A DNA stretch of 64,000 bases from Micrococcus sp023147585 (GTDB taxonomy: Bacteria; Actinomycetota; Actinomycetes; Actinomycetales; Micrococcaceae), in the NCBI RefSeq assembly GCF_044872765.1, contig NZ_CP085253.1, positions 124,001 through 188,000 of the forward strand. Reading direction: 5' to 3'. This document shows, in pieces, positions 26,941-35,261 of the stretch; within the stretch, counting starts at the first letter, position 1, and the number at the start of each line of letters is the position of its first letter. The notes beneath the pieces were generated by a model. It searched no databases. It had not been told where the DNA came from and saw only the letters and a program-made list of their open reading frames with translations. The translations under genes and the position numbers were made by a program.

Positions 26941-27941
26941 GCACCCCGAGCGGGCCGACGTCCGTGGAGCGCTGGCTGGTCCTCGCCGAGGACCTGGTCG
27001 GCCGTGCCGCGCCCCGCCTCAACGCCCTGAACGTCTTCCCGGTGCCGGACGCTGACACGGGGTCGAACATGCTCGCGACCCTGCGAGCCGCCCGCGCGGC
27101 CGCGGAGTCGGCGGAGACCGCTGACGTCGGGGCGGTCATGGCGCGGGTGGGCCGGGCCGCCCTGGACGCGGCGCACGGCAACTCGGGGACGCTCCTCGCC
27201 GTCGCCCTGGCCGGCGCGTCCGGGCCGCTGCGCGGCCGCCGGGAGGTGCGCGTGGCGGACCTGGCCGCGGCCTTCGGCGCGGCGGACGAGGCGGCGCGCG
27301 CCGCGCTCTCCGAGCCCCAGGAGGGCACCATCCTCACCGTGCTCACCGCGGCGGCCGAGAGCCTGGAGCGCTCGGCGGCCGAGGCGCCGTCGGGCACCGG
27401 GGAGGACTCCCGGCTGGCGGACGCCGTCACCGCGATGGTGGCGGGCAGCCTGCGAGCGGTGGAGGGGACGGAGGCGCTCCTGCCCACGCTCGCGGACGCC
27501 CACGTGGTGGACGCCGGCGCCGTGGGCCTGCTGTGGGTGCTCGAGGCCCTGCGCTCGGCCGTGACCGGCACCGAGGTGGACGCCGAGCTCGCCGCCGCTC
27601 TGCACGGGTACGCGGACGAGTCCCGCGAGGCCGTGGCCGCGCCCGCGGGGCACACGGCCGGCGTCGAGGTCATGGGCACTCTCGCGCTGACCCCCCTGGA
27701 CGCCGCGGAGCTGCGCCGCCGCCTGGACGCGGTGGGGGACTCGCTGATCCTCGCCCCCGTGTCCAGGGAGCTGGACGAGCAGGGGCGGGTGCCGTGGCGC
27801 GTCCACGTGCACGTGCCCCGCGCCGAGGACGCCGTGGACGTGCTGCGCGCGGCGGGCGAGCCCGCGGGCCTGTCCGTCACAGACCTGAGCGCGCCGGCCC
27901 ACGCGCACCGTCACGAGGCCGACGGGCGCCATGGCCGCTGA
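26937..27941 (+). CDS. DAK2 (dihydroxyacetone kinase L-type) domain protein, short
   Basis: A 334-residue protein. The first 180 or so residues are a DAK2 domain with the ADP/Mg-binding motif NVFPVPDADTGSNM, AALDAAHGNSGT and VDAGAVGLLWVLEAL. Related FakA proteins, fatty-acid kinase ATP-binding subunits, are about 550 residues, so this one lacks most of the C-terminal part, keeping one module with GVEVMGTLALTPLDAAELRR. No FakB/DegV partner is nearby. A kinase role is inferred. The GTG start overlaps the LCP stop and the end overlaps recG by 11 bases, so LCP-DAK2-recG-rsmD read as one operon. Confidence 0.78.
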   Translation: MSTPSGPTSVERWLVLAEDLVGRAAPRLNALNVFPVPDADTGSNMLATLRAARAAAESAETADVGAVMARVGRAALDAAHGNSGTLLAVALAGASGPLRGRREVRVADLAAAFGAADEAARAALSEPQEGTILTVLTAAAESLERSAAEAPSGTGEDSRLADAVTAMVAGSLRAVEGTEALLPTLADAHVVDAGAVGLLWVLEALRSAVTGTEVDAELAAALHGYADESREAVAAPAGHTAGVEVMGTLALTPLDAAELRRRLDAVGDSLILAPVSRELDEQGRVPWRVHVHVPRAEDAVDVLRAAGEPAGLSVTDLSAPAHAHRHEADGRHGR

Positions 27942-30171
27942 CGTCGCCGTCACGGACCTGCCCCTCACCGAGGTGCTCTCCGGCACGCTGCCCGGGCGCC
28001 TCGAGAAGGAGCTCGGGCTCCGCACCGTCGGGGAGCTGCTGGACCACACGCCGCGCCGCTGGGTCGAGCGCGGGGAGCTGACGCCGATCGCGGCGCTCCC
28101 GTGGGACTCCGAGGTCACCGTGGTGGCCGTCGTCGAGTCCGTGAGCACCCGCCAGATGCGCAGCCGCGGCGGGTTCATCGTGGACGTGACCGTGGCGGAC
28201 CCCTCCGTGGCCGGCGTGCCCGGGGCGAGCCTGTCCATGGCCTTCTTCAACGGCCACGACGCGCGCCGCCGCCTGGCCCCCGGCGTCACCGCCATGTTCC
28301 AGGGGAAGACCACCGAGTACCGCGGGCGGATCACGCTCAACAACCCGGACTTCGCGCTCCTGGACGACGACGTCGCGCCCGGCGAGGTGGACGTGCGCCC
28401 CGTGCCGATCTACCGCTCCACGGGCAAGCTGCCGAGCTGGACGGTCCGCTCGGCGCTCCAACGGGTCCTCGAGACCGTGGACCTGGACCGGATCCCGGAG
28501 GTCCTGACGCCCGAGATCCGCGCGATGACCGCCGCCGACCTCGACCTGGACGCACCCCTGCCCGGCACCGCCCAGGCCTACCGGGACCTCCACGCGCCGG
28601 ACGACGTGGCCGACACCGGCCCCGCCCGCACGGCCCTCGCCCTGCGCGAGGCACTCGTGGTGCAGGCCGCGCTGGCGTGGCGCCGCAGCCGGGAGCGGGC
28701 CGTCCCCGCGGTCCCGCGCCCGCCCCGCGCCGGCGGGCTGCGGGAGTCCCTCGACGCGCGCCTGCCCTTCACGCTGACCGCGGGCCAGCGGCGCGTGGGG
28801 GAGGAGCTCGCCGCCGAGCTCGCCCGCGAGAGGCCGATGAGCCGCCTGCTCCAGGGCGACGTGGGCGCGGGCAAGACCCTCGTGGCCCTGCGCGCGATGC
28901 TCCAGGTGGTGGACGCCGGCGGCCAGGCCGCACTCGTGGCCCCCACGGAGGTCCTCGCCGCCCAGCACCACCGCGCCCTGCTGCGCCTCATGGGCCCGCT
29001 GGCCGACGACGGCGCCCGCGGGCTCGGCGGCGTCGGCACCCTCGGCCTCGACGACGGCCGGGAGGGCCCCCACACGGGCGTCGTCCTCGTGACCGGGTCC
29101 CAGCGGGTCGCCGCCCGGCGCGAGGCGCTGCTCGCGCTCGCCTCGGGGGAGGCGGGGATCGCCGTCGGGACGCACGCCCTGCTCTCGGACACGGTGGGGT
29201 TCGCGGAGCTCGCGCTCGCCGTGGTGGACGAGCAACACCGCTTCGGCGTGGACCAGCGCGAGGCCCTGCGCCGCGCCAACCCGGGCACGCACCTGCTCGT
29301 CATGTCCGCCACGCCCATCCCGCGCTCGGTGGCCATGACCGTCTTCGGCGACCTCGACCTCACCGTCCTCGAGGGCCTGCCCTCCGGCCGCCAGCCGGTC
29401 ACCACGCACGTCGCGCGGATGGCGCACGGCCCGCGCGTGATCGGGCGCGTGTGGGAGCTGATCGCGGAGCACGTCGCCGCGGGGCACCAGGCCTTCGTGG
29501 TGTGCCCGCGGATCGACCCGGACGACGCGGACCCGGGCCACGCGAACGTGACGGAGATGGCCCCGCGGCTCGAGGCGCTGCCCGCGCTCGCGGCCGCCCG
29601 CCCGGGCGGGGCGCGGATCGGGGTGGTGCACGGCCGGATGGACCAGGCCGAGCAGGACACCGCGATGCAGGCGTTCGCGCGCGGGGAGACGGACGTGCTC
29701 GTGGCCACCACCGTCGTGGAGGTGGGCGTGGACGTGCCCAACGCCACCGTCATGGCCGTGCTGGACGCGGACGACTTCGGCCTCTCCACCCTCCACCAGC
29801 TGCGCGGCCGCGTGGGCCGCGGCCCCGGCGCGTCCGTGTGCCTCCTGGCCACGCGCCTGCCGGACGGGCACGCCTCCCTGCGCCGCCTCGAGGTGCTCGA
29901 GCAGACCCAGGACGGTCTGCGGATCGCGCAGGAGGACCTGGCCCACCGCGGCGTCGGCGACGTCCTCGGGGCGCAGCAGTCCGGCCTGGCCTCCGGGCTG
30001 CGCCACGTGGACGTCATCGCGGACGCCCCGCTCATCGGCCTGGCCGCGGACGCCGTGGCGCGCATCATGGCAGCCGGCGAGGGGCTCTCCGCGCACCCGG
30101 CGCTGGCCGCCGAGGTGACCCGCTGGGAGGGCGAGCACCTCATCGCCGCCGACTACCTCGAGAAGGGCTGA
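27931..30171 (+). CDS. recG: ATP-dependent DNA helicase RecG
   Basis: Remodels stalled replication forks and branch-migrates recombination intermediates. The 746-residue protein has an N-terminal wedge domain with an OB-fold, then superfamily 2 helicase motifs: Walker A LLQGDVGAGKTLVALRAM, motif II VVDEQHRFGVDQR, SATPIPRSVAMTVFGDLD, FVVCPRID, and motif VI LHQLRGRVGRG. The tail has LRIAQEDLAHRGVGDVLGAQQSG. It is slightly longer than many RecG proteins through insertions near residue 370. The ATG start overlaps the DAK2 gene by 11 bases; rsmD follows 4 bases after the stop. Confidence 0.96.
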   Translation: MAADVAVTDLPLTEVLSGTLPGRLEKELGLRTVGELLDHTPRRWVERGELTPIAALPWDSEVTVVAVVESVSTRQMRSRGGFIVDVTVADPSVAGVPGASLSMAFFNGHDARRRLAPGVTAMFQGKTTEYRGRITLNNPDFALLDDDVAPGEVDVRPVPIYRSTGKLPSWTVRSALQRVLETVDLDRIPEVLTPEIRAMTAADLDLDAPLPGTAQAYRDLHAPDDVADTGPARTALALREALVVQAALAWRRSRERAVPAVPRPPRAGGLRESLDARLPFTLTAGQRRVGEELAAELARERPMSRLLQGDVGAGKTLVALRAMLQVVDAGGQAALVAPTEVLAAQHHRALLRLMGPLADDGARGLGGVGTLGLDDGREGPHTGVVLVTGSQRVAARREALLALASGEAGIAVGTHALLSDTVGFAELALAVVDEQHRFGVDQREALRRANPGTHLLVMSATPIPRSVAMTVFGDLDLTVLEGLPSGRQPVTTHVARMAHGPRVIGRVWELIAEHVAAGHQAFVVCPRIDPDDADPGHANVTEMAPRLEALPALAAARPGGARIGVVHGRMDQAEQDTAMQAFARGETDVLVATTVVEVGVDVPNATVMAVLDADDFGLSTLHQLRGRVGRGPGASVCLLATRLPDGHASLRRLEVLEQTQDGLRIAQEDLAHRGVGDVLGAQQSGLASGLRHVDVIADAPLIGLAADAVARIMAAGEGLSAHPALAAEVTRWEGEHLIAADYLEKG

Positions 30172-30175
30172 CCCC

Positions 30176-30763
30176 GTGTCCCGCATCATCGCCGGCGCCG
30201 CCGCCGGCCGCCCCCTGCGCTCCGTGCCCGGCACGGGCACCCGCCCCACGACGGACCGCACCAAGGAGGCCCTCTTCTCCTGGCTCTCCGCGCGGGACTG
30301 GACGGACGGCACCCGCGTGCTCGACCTCTACGCCGGCTCCGGCTCGCTGGGGTGCGAGGCGGCGAGCCGGGGCGCGGCGAGCGTCGTGCTCGTGGAACGG
30401 CACCGCCGCGCCGCCGAGGTGTGCCGCGCCAACGCGGCGATGGTCAACGAGGCCCTCGGGAGGACAGTGGTGAGCGTGCGCGCCTCCTCCGTCGAACAGG
30501 TGCTCGCCGTCGGCGGGGCGCAGGGCCTCGAGGACGGAGGCGAGCCCGTGGACCTCATCCTCGCCGACCCGCCCTATCCCGAGGCGGGGGAGGCGTTCCA
30601 CGCCGTCCTCGCCGCTGCCGCCGCGCGGCTCAGCCCCGGCGGGCTGCTCGTGCTGGAGCGCTCCGCGCGCGACCCGGCCCCGCGGCGCCCGGCCACGCTC
30701 GAGGAGGTCGACGTGCGCGCGTACGGCGAGACCGCCCTCTACCTGTGGCAGGACGAGCGCTGA
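30176..30763 (+). CDS. rsmD: 16S rRNA (guanine966-N2)-methyltransferase
   Basis: Methylates G966 of 16S rRNA with S-adenosylmethionine. The 195-residue protein begins SRIIAGAAAGRPL, has RPTTDRTKEALFSWL, the SAM-binding motif VLDLYAGSGSLGCEAASRGA and the catalytic LILADPPYPE. The GTG start lies 4 bases after recG. In many bacteria rsmD is directly followed by coaD; here an aminotransferase gene on the other strand sits between them. Confidence 0.95.
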   Translation: MSRIIAGAAAGRPLRSVPGTGTRPTTDRTKEALFSWLSARDWTDGTRVLDLYAGSGSLGCEAASRGAASVVLVERHRRAAEVCRANAAMVNEALGRTVVSVRASSVEQVLAVGGAQGLEDGGEPVDLILADPPYPEAGEAFHAVLAAAAARLSPGGLLVLERSARDPAPRRPATLEEVDVRAYGETALYLWQDER

Positions 30764-30827
30764 GCCCCGTGTCCCCGCTCGGCGGGTGGGGGCCCGACGG
30801 CACGCGGCCGCGCGGGAGAGGGGAGCG

Positions 30828-32075
30828 TCAGCCCCGGCGCAGCCGGGGCGCGGCCTCGGCGAGGCGCCGCATGCCCTCGGCCACCACGTCCTCGGACTTG
30901 CAGAACGCCAGCCGCAGCCAGGAGGCGAGGTGGGCGTCGGCCGGATCGTCCGTCGGCCGGCACAGCGCGCTCACCGGGATGCCCGCGACGCCGGCCTCGC
31001 GCACCCAGTCCCGCACGGCCGCCGAGGCGTCCGTCACGCCCCAGGGGGCCAGGTCCACCACCACGAAGTAGCCGGCGTCCGGCACCACGGGCTCCAGGCC
31101 CACGGCGCGCAGCCCTGCCACGAGGGCGTCCCGCGTGGCGCGGTACCGCTCCCGCTGCCCCACGAGGTGCGCCTCGCCCCGCGGCAGGTAGGCGGCCATG
31201 GCCGCCTGGTACGCCGGGCCCGTGGAGAAGGTGAGGTACTGCTTCACGGCGCGCACCGCGGCCACGAGCTCGGCGGGCCCGGCCAGCCAGCCCACCTTCC
31301 ACCCGGTCACGGCGAACGCCTTCCCGGCCCCGGACGCCGTCAGGGCGATCTCCCGGGCCCCGGGGATCGAGCGCAGGGAGACGTGCTCGCCCTCGAACAC
31401 GAGGTGCTCGTACACCTCATCGGAGAGGATCAGCACGCCGCGCTCCCGGCACAGCCGCACGATCTCCTCGAGCAGGGCGCGCGGGTACACCGCGCCGGTC
31501 GGATTGTGCGGGGTGTTGAGGATGAGCAGCCGGGTGCGGTCGGTCAGCGCCGCCGCGATCCGGGCCGGGTCGGGCAGGAACGCGGGCGGCTCCACGGGCA
31601 CGGTCACGTGGCGGGCGCCGGCCAGGGCGACGGTCGCGGCGTGGGAGTCGTAGAACGGCTCCACCGTCACCACCTCGTCGCCGGGGCCGACGAGGGCCAG
31701 CACGGTGGCGGCGATCGCCTCCGTCACCCCGGCGGTGACCAGCAGCTCGGCGTCCGGGTCCTCCGTCACGCCCCAGTGCGCCCGCCGGTGCTCGACGACG
31801 GCGCGGCGCAGCGCCGCGTCCCCGCCGCCGGGCGCGTACTGGTTCGGGCCCGCGAGGACGGCGTCCGCGGCCAGGCGCAGCAGGTCCGCGGGGCCGTCGG
31901 CGTCGGGGAAGCCCTGCCCCAGGTTCACGGCACCGTGCTCGGCCGCGAGGGCCGTCACCGTCTCGAAGACGGTGGGCGCGGGGACGCCCCCGCGCAGCAG
32001 CCCGGTGGCCTCGGCGGCGCGGCGCCATGGTCCGGGGACGGCGGCGGGAGTCGGGCGGGGGGCCGGGGTGTCCAT
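30828..32075 (-). CDS. PLP-dependent class I/II aminotransferase
   Basis: A 415-residue fold-type I aminotransferase. Conserved features are VNLGQGFPDADGP, NQYAPGGGDAALRRAV, the NTPHNPTGAVY loop, LILSDEVYEHLVFEG, and the PLP lysine in SGAGKAFAVTGWKVGW (about residue 252). It resembles the group containing N-succinyldiaminopimelate aminotransferase DapC and kynurenine/glutamine transaminases, so the substrate is unsettled. The ATG at 32075 is chosen because a TACAGT -10 box ends 7 bases upstream, giving a leaderless message; the frame extends back to 32210 through the coaD promoter. It lies divergent from coaD and convergent with rsmD. Confidence 0.88.
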   Translation of the reverse strand: MDTPAPRPTPAAVPGPWRRAAEATGLLRGGVPAPTVFETVTALAAEHGAVNLGQGFPDADGPADLLRLAADAVLAGPNQYAPGGGDAALRRAVVEHRRAHWGVTEDPDAELLVTAGVTEAIAATVLALVGPGDEVVTVEPFYDSHAATVALAGARHVTVPVEPPAFLPDPARIAAALTDRTRLLILNTPHNPTGAVYPRALLEEIVRLCRERGVLILSDEVYEHLVFEGEHVSLRSIPGAREIALTASGAGKAFAVTGWKVGWLAGPAELVAAVRAVKQYLTFSTGPAYQAAMAAYLPRGEAHLVGQRERYRATRDALVAGLRAVGLEPVVPDAGYFVVVDLAPWGVTDASAAVRDWVREAGVAGIPVSALCRPTDDPADAHLASWLRLAFCKSEDVVAEGMRRLAEAAPRLRRG

Positions 32076-32082
32076 GGCGGCC

Positions 32083-32088
32083 ACTGTA
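32083..32088 (-). promoter_or_regulatory. -10 box of the aminotransferase gene (leaderless)
   Basis: Minus-strand TACAGT, 7 bases before the ATG. Confidence 0.5.
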
Positions 32089-32154
32089 CTTTCCGGCCGG
32101 CCGGCCCGCGGGCGGGGGCGGAGAGCGGTCCTCGCCCCCGCCGGTCCCCCGGGG

Positions 32155-32160
32155 TAGGTT
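32155..32160 (+). promoter_or_regulatory. -10 box of coaD (leaderless)
   Basis: TAGGTT ends 6 bases before the ATG at 32167; no ribosome-binding site. Confidence 0.55.
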
Positions 32161-32166
32161 GGGCGC

Positions 32167-32682
32167 ATGCGCCGTGCCGTCTGCCCCGGATCCTTCGACC
32201 CGCTGCACAAGGGTCACGTCGAGGTCATCATGCGGGCCGCCAACCTCTTCGACGAGGTGATCGTGGCCGTCTCCGTGAACCCCAAGAAGACGTACCGGTT
32301 CACCGTGGACGAGCGCATCGAGATGGTCGAGGCCACGGTCTCCTCCCTGTCCGGCGTGAGCGCCCGGCCCATGGGGACCGGCCTGCTCGCCGAGTTCTGC
32401 CGCTCCGTGGGCGCGGACACCATCGTGAAGGGCCTGCGGGACGGCGCCGACCTCGCCTTCGAGGCGCCCATGGCCACGATGAACCGCCACCTCACGGGCG
32501 TGGAGACCGTGTACCTGCAGGCCGATCCGCGGTTCGCCCACCTCTCCTCCTCCCTCATCAAGGAGGTCCACGGCCTGGGCGGAGACGTCCGCGACTTCGT
32601 CCCCGCCGCCGTGCTGCGGCGCCTGAACGCCGCACCGTCCCCGTCCGCCGTCCCCGACCCGTCCAGGAGCACCCGTCCATGA
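32167..32682 (+). CDS. coaD: Phosphopantetheine adenylyltransferase
   Basis: Makes dephospho-CoA from 4'-phosphopantetheine and ATP, the penultimate step of CoA synthesis. The 171-residue nucleotidyltransferase has PGSFDPLHKGHVEVIMRA with the HxGH motif at residues 14-17, FCRSVGADTIVKGLRDGADLAFE, and SSSLIKEVHGLGGDV as the second ATP-binding segment. The last 15 residues are a Pro/Ser-rich tail beyond the usual family end. galU starts inside its last codons (ATGA), so both are co-transcribed from a leaderless promoter. Confidence 0.95.
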   Translation: MRRAVCPGSFDPLHKGHVEVIMRAANLFDEVIVAVSVNPKKTYRFTVDERIEMVEATVSSLSGVSARPMGTGLLAEFCRSVGADTIVKGLRDGADLAFEAPMATMNRHLTGVETVYLQADPRFAHLSSSLIKEVHGLGGDVRDFVPAAVLRRLNAAPSPSAVPDPSRSTRP

Positions 32683-33590
32683 CCGAGCAGACCCCCACCC
32701 GCCCGCGCACGCGCAAGGCCGTCATCCCGGCCGCCGGCCTGGGCACGCGCTTCCTCCCGGCCACGAAGGCCATGCCCAAGGAGATGCTGCCGGTGGTCGA
32801 CCGCCCTGCCATCGAGTACGTGGTGGCGGAGGCCCGCCGCGCGGGGCTGTGCGACGTCCTGATGATCACAGGCCGCAACAAGCGCGCCCTCGAGGACCAC
32901 TTCGACCGCCACCCGGCCCTCGAGGCCACGCTCGAGCGCAAGGGAGACCAGAAGCGCATCGACCTGATCCGCGAGTCGGACCTCGTGGGGGACATCCACT
33001 ACGTGCGCCAGGGCGCCGCGCTCGGCCTCGGCCACGCCGTCGGCTGTGCGCGCCGCCACGTCGGGGACCAGCCGTTCGCGGTGCTCCTGGGCGACGACCT
33101 GATCGGCGCCGACGACGACCTGCTGGTCCGCATGATCGACGCCCAGGAGCGCCTCGGCGGCTCCGTCGTCGCGCTCATGGAGGTCCCGGAGGAGGCCGTC
33201 TCCTCGTACGGCGTGGCCGCCGTCGAGGCCGTGGAGGGCACCGACGAGGTGGTGCGCGTGACCGGGCTCGTGGAGAAGCCCGCCCGCGAGGACGCCCCCT
33301 CTCGTCTCGCGGTCATCGGCCGCTACGTGCTCTCCCCGGCGGTGTTCGACGTGCTCGAGGAGACCGCTCCGGGCCGCGGCGGCGAGATCCAGCTGACGGA
33401 CGCGCTGCAGACCCTCGCGGAGGGCGAGGGCGAGGGGTACGGCGTGCACGCCGTCGTCTTCGAGGGCCGCCGCTACGACACGGGGGACAAGCTGGGCTAC
33501 CTCCAGGCCGTGGTGGAGCTCGGCGTGGACCACCCCGAGCTCGGCGACGACCTGCGGGCCTGGCTCAAGGGGTTCGCCGCCGGACTCTGA
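32679..33590 (+). CDS. galU: UTP--glucose-1-phosphate uridylyltransferase
   Basis: Makes UDP-glucose from glucose-1-phosphate and UTP. The 303-residue nucleotidyltransferase has the signature AGLGTRFLPATKAMPKEMLPV, then YVVAEARRAG, QGAALGLGHAVGCA, AVLLGDDLI, GEIQLTDALQ and GRRYDTGDKLGYL. AGGAG lies about 9 bases before the ATG, which overlaps the coaD stop. UDP-glucose feeds the UDP-glucose dehydrogenase at 15.9 kb and is an expected glucosyl donor for the glycan locus starting 2.6 kb downstream. Its place between coaD and the DUF177-rpmF pair interrupts a commonly conserved order. Confidence 0.95.
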   Translation: MTEQTPTRPRTRKAVIPAAGLGTRFLPATKAMPKEMLPVVDRPAIEYVVAEARRAGLCDVLMITGRNKRALEDHFDRHPALEATLERKGDQKRIDLIRESDLVGDIHYVRQGAALGLGHAVGCARRHVGDQPFAVLLGDDLIGADDDLLVRMIDAQERLGGSVVALMEVPEEAVSSYGVAAVEAVEGTDEVVRVTGLVEKPAREDAPSRLAVIGRYVLSPAVFDVLEETAPGRGGEIQLTDALQTLAEGEGEGYGVHAVVFEGRRYDTGDKLGYLQAVVELGVDHPELGDDLRAWLKGFAAGL

Positions 33591-33611
33591 GGCGCGCCGC
33601 CCGTGCGCCGC

Positions 33612-33641
33612 TTTGGCGTGGAACGGGGCAGCCGCTAGGAT
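33612..33641 (+). promoter_or_regulatory. Promoter of the DUF177-rpmF-rnc-mutM operon
   Basis: TAGGAT (33636-33641) is a clear -10 box, with TTTGGC (33612-33617) about 18 bases upstream as a weak -35. A leader of about 90 bases precedes the DUF177 start. Confidence 0.5.
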
Positions 33642-33739
33642 GGGCTGTCGGTCCATCGTGGCCTGACCCTGCCTGCACGCGTCGAACGGTCCGATCCGGA
33701 CAGTCGGCGCGGCCCGTCCCACCGCCGAGAGGAGCGATC

Positions 33740-34312
33740 ATGGACACCGACGAACGCCCCGACGCGGGGTCGCCGTGGGTCATCTCCGTGCGCGACCTCC
33801 TGCGCGGAGCCGGGATCCAGCGTCACGTGACGGCCCAGTGGCCCGCCCCCGAGGGGGTGAGCACGCCTGTCCTCGGCGTCCCCGCGGGGGACCTCGTGGA
33901 CGTCGAGCTGCGCCTCGAGGCCGTCCACGAGGGCGTGCTCGTCACCGGCACCGCGGACGCGGACCTGGTGGGCGAGTGCGGCCGCTGCCTGACCCCTCTG
34001 CGCGAGGGGATCACCGTGGACCTGCAGGAGCTGTTCCTCACCGGCGCGTCCCGGGACGAGGCCGGCGACCAGCCGATCGTGGTGCACGAGACCGTGGACC
34101 TGGAACCCGTGTTCCGGGACGCCGTGGTCATCACCCTGCCGTTCCAGCCGCTGTGCCGGCCGGACTGCGAGGGCCTGTGCGCCGACTGCGGCATCCGCCT
34201 CGAGGACGCGCCCGAGGGGCACGTCCACGAGCGCGTGGATCCGCGCTGGGCGGCGCTCGCCGCCCTCGCGGGCACCGAAGAGACCTCCAACACCGAGACA
34301 GAAGAGAGATAG
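33740..34312 (+). CDS. DUF177 (YceD) family protein
   Basis: A 190-residue protein of the YceD/DUF177 family, found next to rpmF in most bacteria and linked to 23S rRNA or ribosomal large-subunit maturation in a few studied cases. Visible marks are paired cysteines in GECGRCLTPLREG and the C-terminal CRPDCEGLCADCGIRL, which look like a zinc-binding set. The ATG has GAGAGGAG 6 bases upstream. The stop is TAG, unlike most genes here, and rpmF begins 2 bases later. Confidence 0.88.
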   Translation: MDTDERPDAGSPWVISVRDLLRGAGIQRHVTAQWPAPEGVSTPVLGVPAGDLVDVELRLEAVHEGVLVTGTADADLVGECGRCLTPLREGITVDLQELFLTGASRDEAGDQPIVVHETVDLEPVFRDAVVITLPFQPLCRPDCEGLCADCGIRLEDAPEGHVHERVDPRWAALAALAGTEETSNTETEER

Positions 34313-34314
34313 CC

Positions 34315-34518
34315 GTGGCAGTCCCGAAGCGGAAGATGTCCCGTTCCAACACCCGTTCCCGTCGTTCCCAGTGGAAGGCCGAGGCCCCCACGCTGGTCAA
34401 GACCGTGGAGAACGGCCGCGTGTCCTACCGCCTGCCCCACCAGGCCGAGCTGAAGACCGACGCCGCCGGCACCCCGCTGTTCTTCGAGTACAAGGGCCGC
34501 AAGGTCGCTGACGCCTGA
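34315..34518 (+). CDS. rpmF: 50S ribosomal protein L32
   Basis: A 67-residue L32 with the typical start AVPKRKMSRSNTRSRRSQWKA and the SYRLPHQAELK segment. It lacks the four zinc-binding cysteines that many L32 proteins carry, so it is the zinc-independent form. The GTG start is set by the conserved N-terminus; a purine-rich GAGAGA lies just upstream. rnc starts 1 base after the stop. Confidence 0.96.
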   Translation: MAVPKRKMSRSNTRSRRSQWKAEAPTLVKTVENGRVSYRLPHQAELKTDAAGTPLFFEYKGRKVADA

Positions 34519-34519
34519 G

Positions 34520-35254
34520 ATGGCGTCGTCACCGGCTCGCCGCGGGGTCGCCCCCGCGCCGGAGACACCTGAACTGTTCGAGCGTCTCGGCGTGCACATC
34601 ACGTCCGAGACGCTCGAACGTGCTTTGACGCACCGTTCGTACGCGTACGAGCACGGCGGCCTGCCCACCAACGAGCGCCTCGAGTTCCTCGGGGACTCGG
34701 TGCTGGGCTACGTGGTCACGGACCACATCTTCGCCGTGTACCCGGACCTGCCCGAGGGCGACCTCGCCCGGCGCCGGGCCGCCGTCGTCTCGACGCGTGC
34801 GCTCGCGAAGGTGGCTCGCCGGATCGGCATCGGCCCGTTCATCAAGCTCGGCACGGGCGAGGCCCGCACGGGCGGCGCGGACAAGGACTCGATCCTCGCG
34901 GACAGCCTCGAGGCCCTCATCGGCGCCACCTACGTGGACCACGGGGCGGTGGCCGCCGCGGCCCTCGTGCACCGGCACGTCGTGCCGCTGCTCGACGAGC
35001 CGGACCTGATGCGCGAGAGCACCGACTGGAAGACCGTGGTGGCCGAGGCCGCCAGCCGGCACCGCCTCGGCGAGGTCGTGTACGTCATCGAGGGGCAGGG
35101 CCCCGCGCACGACCCGCGCTACCGCGCCACCCTGCGTGTGGGCGGGAAGGACTACGGCTCCGCCGTCGCCAGCTCGAAGAAGCAGGCCGAGCGCGAGGCC
35201 GCGGCCGAGTCCTGGCCGGCCCTGGAGGCCGACCTGCCCGCCGCGGGGCGCTGA
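34520..35254 (+). CDS. rnc: Ribonuclease III
   Basis: Cuts double-stranded RNA in rRNA precursors and other transcripts. The 244-residue protein has the catalytic signature NERLEFLGDSVLGYVVT, the second acidic site in KDSILADSLEALIGATYVDHG, and a C-terminal double-stranded RNA-binding domain with DWKTVVAEAASRH and GSAVASSKKQAEREAAAE. It starts 1 base after rpmF and mutM follows 7 bases after its stop. Confidence 0.95.
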   Translation: MASSPARRGVAPAPETPELFERLGVHITSETLERALTHRSYAYEHGGLPTNERLEFLGDSVLGYVVTDHIFAVYPDLPEGDLARRRAAVVSTRALAKVARRIGIGPFIKLGTGEARTGGADKDSILADSLEALIGATYVDHGAVAAAALVHRHVVPLLDEPDLMRESTDWKTVVAEAASRHRLGEVVYVIEGQGPAHDPRYRATLRVGGKDYGSAVASSKKQAEREAAAESWPALEADLPAAGR

Positions 35255-35261
35255 GCCCGCC

